From Roseobacter sp. CCS2 (GTDB taxonomy: Bacteria; Pseudomonadota; Alphaproteobacteria; Rhodobacterales; Rhodobacteraceae), in NCBI RefSeq assembly GCF_000169435.1, contig NZ_AAYB01000001.1, positions 1,054,001 through 1,118,000 of the forward strand: DNA of 64,000 nucleotides. The letters are read 5' to 3'. Positions 59,151 to 64,000 of this stretch are shown piece after piece. The translations under genes were made by a program, and so were the position numbers. Numbering within the stretch: the stretch's first letter is position 1; each line of letters starts with the position of its first letter. Below the pieces are notes generated by a model. It had not been told where the DNA came from and searched no databases. It saw nothing but the letters and a program-made list of their open reading frames with translations.

Positions 59151-60533
59151 CTACAGAACACGAGGCAGGTACAGTGACAGAACAGGCAGCAGGACCAGTA
59201 TGGCGACCCGAACAAGTTCGATTGTGAAAAAAGGTGCAACACCGCGAAAGATCACGCCGAGTTTTGTATCGGGCGAGAACGACTTGATGACAAACACATT
59301 GAGACCGACAGGTGGCGTAATTAACCCAAGCTCGACCACGATTAACGCAAGAATGCCGAACCAAATCTTTAATTCGGCGGTGGTCATGCCAAATGCGGCG
59401 TCTTCGGCGCTGACCCAATCGCCACCATTTAGCTGGATCAACACGGGCCAGAAGAACGGCACGATAACCAAGATCATTGAAAGGCTTTCCAGAAAGCAGC
59501 CCAGAATGATCAGGATCACCAACATCAGCAGCAGGATAAGGTAGGGATCCATGGTCGAAGCCGCGGCCCAGTCGCTAAGCGCGGACGGCAATCCGGTACG
59601 CGCAAAGAACCCTTTCAGAATATCGGCAGAGAACAGAATGAAATAAATCATTGAGGCTGTTTTGGCTGTGGCAAGCAAAGCCGCCTTGAGCCGTGCACCT
59701 GTCAGGCCATCATCAGACACGAAGCGAAGAAAAACCCCGTATACCAGAATAAGGAATACACCAACGCCCGCCGCCGGTGTCGGCGTGAATAGCCCCATAC
59801 CAAGACCCAGTATAACCGAGCCAAAGATCAACCCGACAGGAAGCAGTCGGCGGATCGCGCGCGTCGTTTCCGCGGCAGTCATTGGTTCAGGGTCAGGGGC
59901 CAGATCCGGGTTTCGGGCCAAACGAAACCGCACGACAATCAAGAAGAAAATGACTGCCAGTATCCCGGGGATAATTGCAGCCTGGAACATTTCTATGATC
60001 GGTGCCTCGACGACGATTGCATAAATCACCAGCGCTACCGAGGGTGGGATCAGGATACCTAAAGTACCGCCAGCGGCCAGCACGCCGGTGGACAGCCCCT
60101 CGTTATACCTCAGCCGCCGTAGTTCAGGCAGGGCCACCCTGCTCATGGTTGAGGCTGTCGCGATGGAAGATCCGCTTACAGCACCAAAGCCAGCGCAGGC
60201 GAGAATGGTTGCCATGGCCACACCGCCACGAATTTTCCGGGTAAGCGCGCTTAGACCCTGAAACAGGTCCCGGCTTAATCCGGTCTCGGCCGCCAGAAAA
60301 CCCATCAAGACAAACAGAGGTACAACCGAAAGATCATAGTTCGCGACAGAGTTCCAAAGCGCTGTTTTGAATTGCTGCAGGTACGGGACAAATCTGATGA
60401 ACGGGGAAACCAGGCTCAGTACCCAGGTCCCGATAATGCCAGTAAGCAGCATTGCCAGTGCCACAGGAATGCGCAGCATGATCAGGATGAATAACGCCAC
60501 CAGCCCGTAAACGCCGATGAGTTCACGCTCCAT
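59151..60533 (-). CDS. TRAP transporter large permease (DctM family), aromatic-acid operon
   Basis: A 460-residue permease with the usual helices; SVVPLFVLMGFLAAETGLSRDLF near 55, GGTLGILIPPSVALVIYAIV near 138 and CFLESLSMILVIVPFFWPVL near 345 mark the two repeats. I place the start at ATG 60533, 11 bases inside the DctQ gene; the frame is open to 60563. The substrate is probably 4-hydroxybenzoate or protocatechuate, from the operon position. Confidence 0.92.
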   Translation of the reverse strand: MERELIGVYGLVALFILIMLRIPVALAMLLTGIIGTWVLSLVSPFIRFVPYLQQFKTALWNSVANYDLSVVPLFVLMGFLAAETGLSRDLFQGLSALTRKIRGGVAMATILACAGFGAVSGSSIATASTMSRVALPELRRLRYNEGLSTGVLAAGGTLGILIPPSVALVIYAIVVEAPIIEMFQAAIIPGILAVIFFLIVVRFRLARNPDLAPDPEPMTAAETTRAIRRLLPVGLIFGSVILGLGMGLFTPTPAAGVGVFLILVYGVFLRFVSDDGLTGARLKAALLATAKTASMIYFILFSADILKGFFARTGLPSALSDWAAASTMDPYLILLLMLVILIILGCFLESLSMILVIVPFFWPVLIQLNGGDWVSAEDAAFGMTTAELKIWFGILALIVVELGLITPPVGLNVFVIKSFSPDTKLGVIFRGVAPFFTIELVRVAILVLLPVLSLYLPRVL

Positions 60534-61053
60534 TTGCCGTCTCCATTGGCGCAATAAGATCAAGAATGGCGGCGATGGCCCAAAGCAAGCAAGACATCAC
60601 CGCAAAAGGCATGAAAATCCAGACAGGCCAGCCCAATACCGTCGTTTCAACACGGTCCGCGCGCATCTGAATGGTGCCTTGCGCCAACATCCAAGCCATC
60701 CAAACCAACAGAACAGCCAACACCACGCCCGACAACACGTTGACACCCCGGTTAGCCCATTGCGGTGCGCGCTGCATAACAACATCCACCGCAGCGTGGG
60801 CGCGGTGTAGTTGTGCATAGGGGAACATCATAAGCGCCGCCACACCCACTAATAATTGGACCGCATCTTCATAACCTGGCAATCCCGAAACATGACCGCC
60901 CCATGTTCGCGCGATTGTATTGGCCGTGAAACCGGCCGCATTGATCGCCGTTACAATGACGATGAGTAGAAGCAGCGCGCCACCAAGAAGGGCCCAGCCA
61001 TTGATCAGTCGGATAAGAAAAGTTTTGACTGCCACTTGCACCGCCTCATTCAT
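60523..61053 (-). CDS. TRAP transporter small permease (DctQ family), aromatic-acid operon
   Basis: A 176-residue protein with four hydrophobic segments and the YAQLHRAHAAVDVV stretch of DctQ proteins near 77. It is somewhat diverged from the DctQ of the gluconate unit. The gene is separated from the binding-protein gene by 155 bases holding a strong stem-loop, and overlaps the large-permease start. Confidence 0.88.
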   Translation of the reverse strand: MNEAVQVAVKTFLIRLINGWALLGGALLLLIVIVTAINAAGFTANTIARTWGGHVSGLPGYEDAVQLLVGVAALMMFPYAQLHRAHAAVDVVMQRAPQWANRGVNVLSGVVLAVLLVWMAWMLAQGTIQMRADRVETTVLGWPVWIFMPFAVMSCLLWAIAAILDLIAPMETANGA

Positions 61054-61110
61054 TTACTGGATGTTCGTTTCACAAGGACAACGTGCCTATATCGGCGGGA
61101 CCGCCTTATA

Positions 61111-61143
61111 AGTTCCGGTACAGGACGCCATTGTACCGGAACT
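61111..61143 (-). terminator. Intra-operon stem-loop between dctP- and dctQ-type genes (aromatic TRAP)
   Basis: AGTTCCGGTACA (61111-61122) and TGTACCGGAACT (61132-61143) form a perfect 12-bp stem over a 9-base loop, about 66 bases after the binding-protein stop codon. No T-run follows on the transcribed side (TATAAGG), so partial termination or RNA protection is likely. Confidence 0.8.
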
Positions 61144-61208
61144 AAAAGTAGACGTTTTTTGGCTTACGGTCGTCGCGTGTGCTGCGCGACGCCGTGCACC
61201 AAAACCAA

Positions 61209-62249
61209 TCACTGTCTGGAATATTCAGCGATTGTTGTTCGTGCGCTACCAAGAAGAGCCTCTGCATCAATACCGACCACAGCCGCTTCTTCGACCCAGC
61301 GCTGGACAGTTGCGTCGAATGGTGCGGTAAATTCGGCGGTCGCGTCTGACGTCAGCTGCGTCACATCATTTCCAGCGTCTAGTGCACGCTGAATGCCGAT
61401 TGGTTCGATGCTGTTCCAGGCCTCACCCATTTCGGCTGCAATCGCGGCACCGGAATGGTCATCGATAATCTGCTGCAAATCTTCCGGAAGCGAATTGTAG
61501 CTGTCGAGGTTCATTGCAAACAGGAATGTGGACGTACCAAATCGCGCGCCTTCTGCCATTTCAACGGATGCAGATGTCAAATCCGCAAGACCCAGCGGGA
61601 TCGCAACCTCAAATGGAACTAGGCCCGCATCCACGGTGCCCCGTGATAATGCCTGCGGCAGTGCGGGCACAGGCATGCCAACAGGTTCGGCACCCAATTC
61701 TTCCAGCATCCAAGCACCGGTTCTTGACGGGCTACGTATCTTTAACCCTTCAAAATCAGCAAGGTTTGTGACGCTGCCATCACTGAAATGAAGGGCATTC
61801 CCGGCGTGTACATGCACAAGAAGCGGGTGAATACCAACATAGTCTGGCAACAGAATTTCCATCAAATCCTGAATGGCCAAATTGGTTGCACGCGCATCGC
61901 TAAGATGAATACCGGGCAGTTCAAACACTTCTGTGCGGGGGAACGTGCCCGGTGTATAGCCCGGCAATGTCCAGACAATATCGGCAACACCATCACGTAC
62001 CTGACCGTACAACTCTGGCGGCGCACCACCAAGTGCCATGGCTGGGAAAATTTCAAAGGCAATACGCCCTTCTGATGCTTCTTCGATGGATCGTGCCCAA
62101 GGTTCAATCAGCTGCGTTTGAGCCGGCGCTTTCGGGCTCAGAAAATGGTGAATCGAAAACGTGAATTCCTGTGCAGCAACGGCTGTCGAGAAGGCAAAGG
62201 TGGCCACACTTGCACTCGCGCTAAAAGCCAAGATCTTCAAAACACTCAT
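61209..62249 (-). CDS. TRAP transporter solute-binding protein (DctP family), aromatic-acid operon
   Basis: Periplasmic binding protein of 346 residues with signal peptide (cut after AVAAQ, about residue 24). The mature part shows GLKIRSPSRTGAWMLEELGAEPVGMP (in part, near 165), where the arginine fixes the ligand carboxylate, and a following SRGTVDAGLVPFE. The ATG at 62249 has GGAGAG upstream; the open frame to 62390 overlaps another gene. It is the first gene of the 4-hydroxybenzoate operon, so the promoter should lie in 62250-62380; I found no clear operator there. Confidence 0.92.
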   Translation of the reverse strand: MSVLKILAFSASASVATFAFSTAVAAQEFTFSIHHFLSPKAPAQTQLIEPWARSIEEASEGRIAFEIFPAMALGGAPPELYGQVRDGVADIVWTLPGYTPGTFPRTEVFELPGIHLSDARATNLAIQDLMEILLPDYVGIHPLLVHVHAGNALHFSDGSVTNLADFEGLKIRSPSRTGAWMLEELGAEPVGMPVPALPQALSRGTVDAGLVPFEVAIPLGLADLTSASVEMAEGARFGTSTFLFAMNLDSYNSLPEDLQQIIDDHSGAAIAAEMGEAWNSIEPIGIQRALDAGNDVTQLTSDATAEFTAPFDATVQRWVEEAAVVGIDAEALLGSARTTIAEYSRQ

Positions 62250-62380
62250 TTTTCTCTCCATGATATTTATCGTCCTGGTCGCATCGCAACCTTGTTTCAG
62301 GGTTCGCCTGACTGCGCTGTGGGGCGTAGGCTGGATCCCTGTTTGGCAAAAGCTAAAGACCCATCCCCTAAGGCAGCGCG

Positions 62381-62971
62381 TCAGGGACATGCGTCACCGC
62401 GGCAATCAAATATATTTGCATCAACCCGCATTTCGCCAAGCCGATCGACATCAATGATGTACGCTCCATCCTCGACGCGCAACAAGTTCCCTTCAATCGT
62501 TGTGGTGCCACTTACCAAAGCAACTCTCTGGTCGACGGTTGGCTGCGCGGCGACACATCCATCACCTTCGCATGTTGTATCACTCGCGCTGATCCGCAGT
62601 TCACCGATATCGGTGGCCAAGACATACTCACCATCAACAAAATCAATGACGTTGCCAAACATCCGAAACGATCCGTCCAGACTTGTCAGGGTCGCTGGTG
62701 CCGCCGGAACCTCAAGCGCGGTTCCCTCGGGGCAGGCACGCCCGATACACGACACGTCCTGCGCAGGAACAGCGATCAAACCGATCGATGCCTGGATCCG
62801 AAAAACACTGTCCTCAAATCCCACCAATTCTCCAGAGACACCGCTGCCATCACCGTACTTCAAGGTGATTTGGTTATCGTCTTGCGCCGCGCTTGCGGTC
62901 GCCAACACCATCAAACCAAAAATGAAAGATCCCACCGTTGGATATTTGGACAATTTCTTACCTGACTGCAT
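62381..62971 (-). CDS. Secreted protein made of three C-x4-C modules, unknown function
   Basis: A 196-residue protein with a signal peptide (cut after ASAAQ, residue 30), then only three copies of a module of about 48 residues: 35-80, 93-139 and 148-195. Each has D-G-S/G-T-T, G-x-L/V, a D/E-D/N-x-x-F/Y-x-I/L core, G-x-L/M-R-I/V and a C-x4-C pair (75/80, 134/139, 190/195), likely a disulfide in the periplasm. The same module is found once in the binding-protein/OmpA fusion at 25559. The chain ends right after the third pair. It lies downstream of the LysM binding protein on the same strand. I know no named family. Confidence 0.75.
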   Translation of the reverse strand: MQSGKKLSKYPTVGSFIFGLMVLATASAAQDDNQITLKYGDGSGVSGELVGFEDSVFRIQASIGLIAVPAQDVSCIGRACPEGTALEVPAAPATLTSLDGSFRMFGNVIDFVDGEYVLATDIGELRISASDTTCEGDGCVAAQPTVDQRVALVSGTTTIEGNLLRVEDGAYIIDVDRLGEMRVDANIFDCRGDACP

Positions 62972-63039
62972 CTTGTCCGCTTTCTTGCGTCGTTTGCTGT
63001 AATCGGGGCATTCGCACTTTGCAGAATACGTATCGCATT

Positions 63040-64000
63040 TTAGCTACCGCTTTGCCGGAACTCGATCATATGGCGCCGTACAGTTTGGAACCAAAGACCA
63101 GATTCTTTGATATTCTTCAGGCCGCTGTTGATCGTGCCCAAAATATCGTCTCCGCGCGGATTGTTCTTGGCGACCGTGGCATGAAAAAAGTCGATATATG
63201 ATAGATCATCATGCAACTGTATATTGTCTTGCGCATCCAGTTCTTTGATGCGCGCATCCGCCACTTCAATCGCCACCAATGCCACGTCTGCATTACCGTC
63301 CAGCACATAATCAATACAGGTCGCCGCATCAGGCGCACGAACGATGTCGATTGCTGACTGAGAAAGATTTACGGCTTCAAGCGGTACCAGCGTATAGTCG
63401 ACCGCGCGACAAATCGTTTTGCCCGAAAGCTCTTGATGATCTGTGTATTCAGGGTCGCCCGCTGCTGAGTAATAGCCAAAGATTTCTTCGTACAATGGGT
63501 CGCTGAAGTCGAAGTTGTCGCAAAGGAACGTTGATTCCGGGCCCAATTGCGCACCATCCGCACATGCAGGCTGAAGCTGTCCAATACTGACATCATACGC
63601 CTGCTTTGTCAGCAGAGGGTCAAGATGGGCACCAAAATCATTGATGAAATCAATTTCATAATCCGCCTGATCATCTGTATTTACAAGCGCCAGCTCAGTG
63701 ATCTCGGTCAGCAGTCCACCTTGTGGGTCACTTTCGTCAAGGAATGGGCGCCATCCGCTTGCCGTCAAAACCCGGATCGGAGCGTTTTCGCCAGACCCAG
63801 ACGTTGCTGACGCCGCTGTCACGCGCGCTGCTGCCCCAGATCCGTTCAGGCAAGGGATATAAAACTCTTGCCCGATGCGAATAATACCGGGGTTTGGACC
63901 AATCACGTCACGATTGGCATCATAGATAACCGAGAAATTATTAAGGTTGCCGTAGGCGCGTTGCGCAATCCCCGACAGAAAGTCGCCTGCCTCCACAGTA
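63040..64000 (-). CDS. LysM domain fused to a type 2 solute-binding domain (5' end outside window)
   Basis: The frame is open through the right edge, so the start and any signal peptide are missing. It opens within a LysM domain, TVEAGDFLSGIAQRAYGNLN with IGQEFYIPCLNG about 30 residues later, which binds peptidoglycan. The rest (about 75-318) resembles family 3 binding proteins for amino acids: RVLTASGWRPFLDE, DYEIDFINDFGAHLDPLLTK and later AATCIDYVLDGNADVALV. It lacks any ABC partner nearby. It therefore looks like a wall-anchored ligand-binding protein, parallel in design to the OmpA fusion at 25559, and sits just upstream of the three-module protein. Confidence 0.75.
   Translation of the reverse strand, partial: TVEAGDFLSGIAQRAYGNLNNFSVIYDANRDVIGPNPGIIRIGQEFYIPCLNGSGAAARVTAASATSGSGENAPIRVLTASGWRPFLDESDPQGGLLTEITELALVNTDDQADYEIDFINDFGAHLDPLLTKQAYDVSIGQLQPACADGAQLGPESTFLCDNFDFSDPLYEEIFGYYSAAGDPEYTDHQELSGKTICRAVDYTLVPLEAVNLSQSAIDIVRAPDAATCIDYVLDGNADVALVAIEVADARIKELDAQDNIQLHDDLSYIDFFHATVAKNNPRGDDILGTINSGLKNIKESGLWFQTVRRHMIEFRQSGS

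Noticed and set aside
1..64000. tRNA, rRNA, CRISPR arrays, insertion sequences, phage or integrase genes
   Set aside because: I looked for cloverleaf-type ends, regular repeat-spacer series, terminal repeats with transposases and integrase motifs and found none.

Overview
The window looks like a chromosomal segment of an alphaproteobacterium of the Rhodobacterales, most likely the marine Roseobacter group. This is an inference from gene content: a monomeric NADP isocitrate dehydrogenase, several TRAP transporters, a compact pobA-pca cluster with a fused PcaD-PcaC protein, an L-threonate-type dehydrogenase, and iron boxes of the Irr type. I see no rRNA, tRNA, CRISPR array, insertion sequence or phage gene. 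Coding density is high, and many genes overlap by ATGA or TAATG, which indicates tight operons.

Layout. (1) 1-5147: exopolysaccharide control and export, with a NusG/RfaH-like antiterminator cut by the left edge, a Wzc-type tyrosine autokinase, a PPP-family phosphatase and a divergent Wza-type export lipoprotein. (2) 5172-11748: a BASS-family transporter coupled to a FadD-type acyl-CoA ligase, an alpha/beta hydrolase fused to a membrane domain, and icd. (3) 11867-14388: stress and iron, with a universal stress protein, Dps, a previously hidden hemP micro-operon (three overlapping small genes, two of them too short for a normal ORF list) and two Irr-box-like palindromes. (4) 14427-25398: a two-armed sugar or sugar-acid cluster under a GntR regulator. 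One arm holds a FGGY kinase, a class II aldolase, a HAD protein and a metallo-beta-lactamase-fold hydrolase. The other holds a complete sugar ABC importer, a Tm-1/UPF0261 protein and a second class II aldolase. The same 12-bp palindrome lies in front of both arms. (5) 25559-27181: a periplasmic phosphate-binding-like protein fused to OmpA and carrying a small two-cysteine module. (6) 27313-30711: a TetR regulator divergent from a two-subunit molybdenum hydroxylase. (7) 30891-37122: an LtnD-type dehydrogenase and a dipeptide/opine-type ABC importer. (8) 37141-39776: a hybrid histidine kinase and its response regulator. (9) 39941-48249: a Liv-type ABC importer between two adenylate-forming ligases, one of which lacks the usual phosphate-binding loop. 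(10) 48334-53552: a GNAT acetyltransferase, then a gluconate-type regulator, gluconokinase and TRAP importer. (11) 53661-62249: a nine-gene operon that takes up and degrades 4-hydroxybenzoate through protocatechuate, with a beta-keto acid cleavage enzyme where succinyl-CoA transferase and thiolase would be expected. (12) 62381-64000: a secreted protein made of three copies of the same two-cysteine module seen in (5), next to a LysM-anchored solute-binding protein cut by the right edge.

Most noteworthy: the shared C-x4-C module that pairs twice with periplasmic binding domains and cell-wall anchors; the GntR sugar cluster, which does not fit a pathway I know; the Irr-box/hemP/Dps iron block with two paralogous unknown proteins; and the fact that each of the five operon-borne solute-binding-protein genes is followed by a strong stem-loop before the next transport gene.
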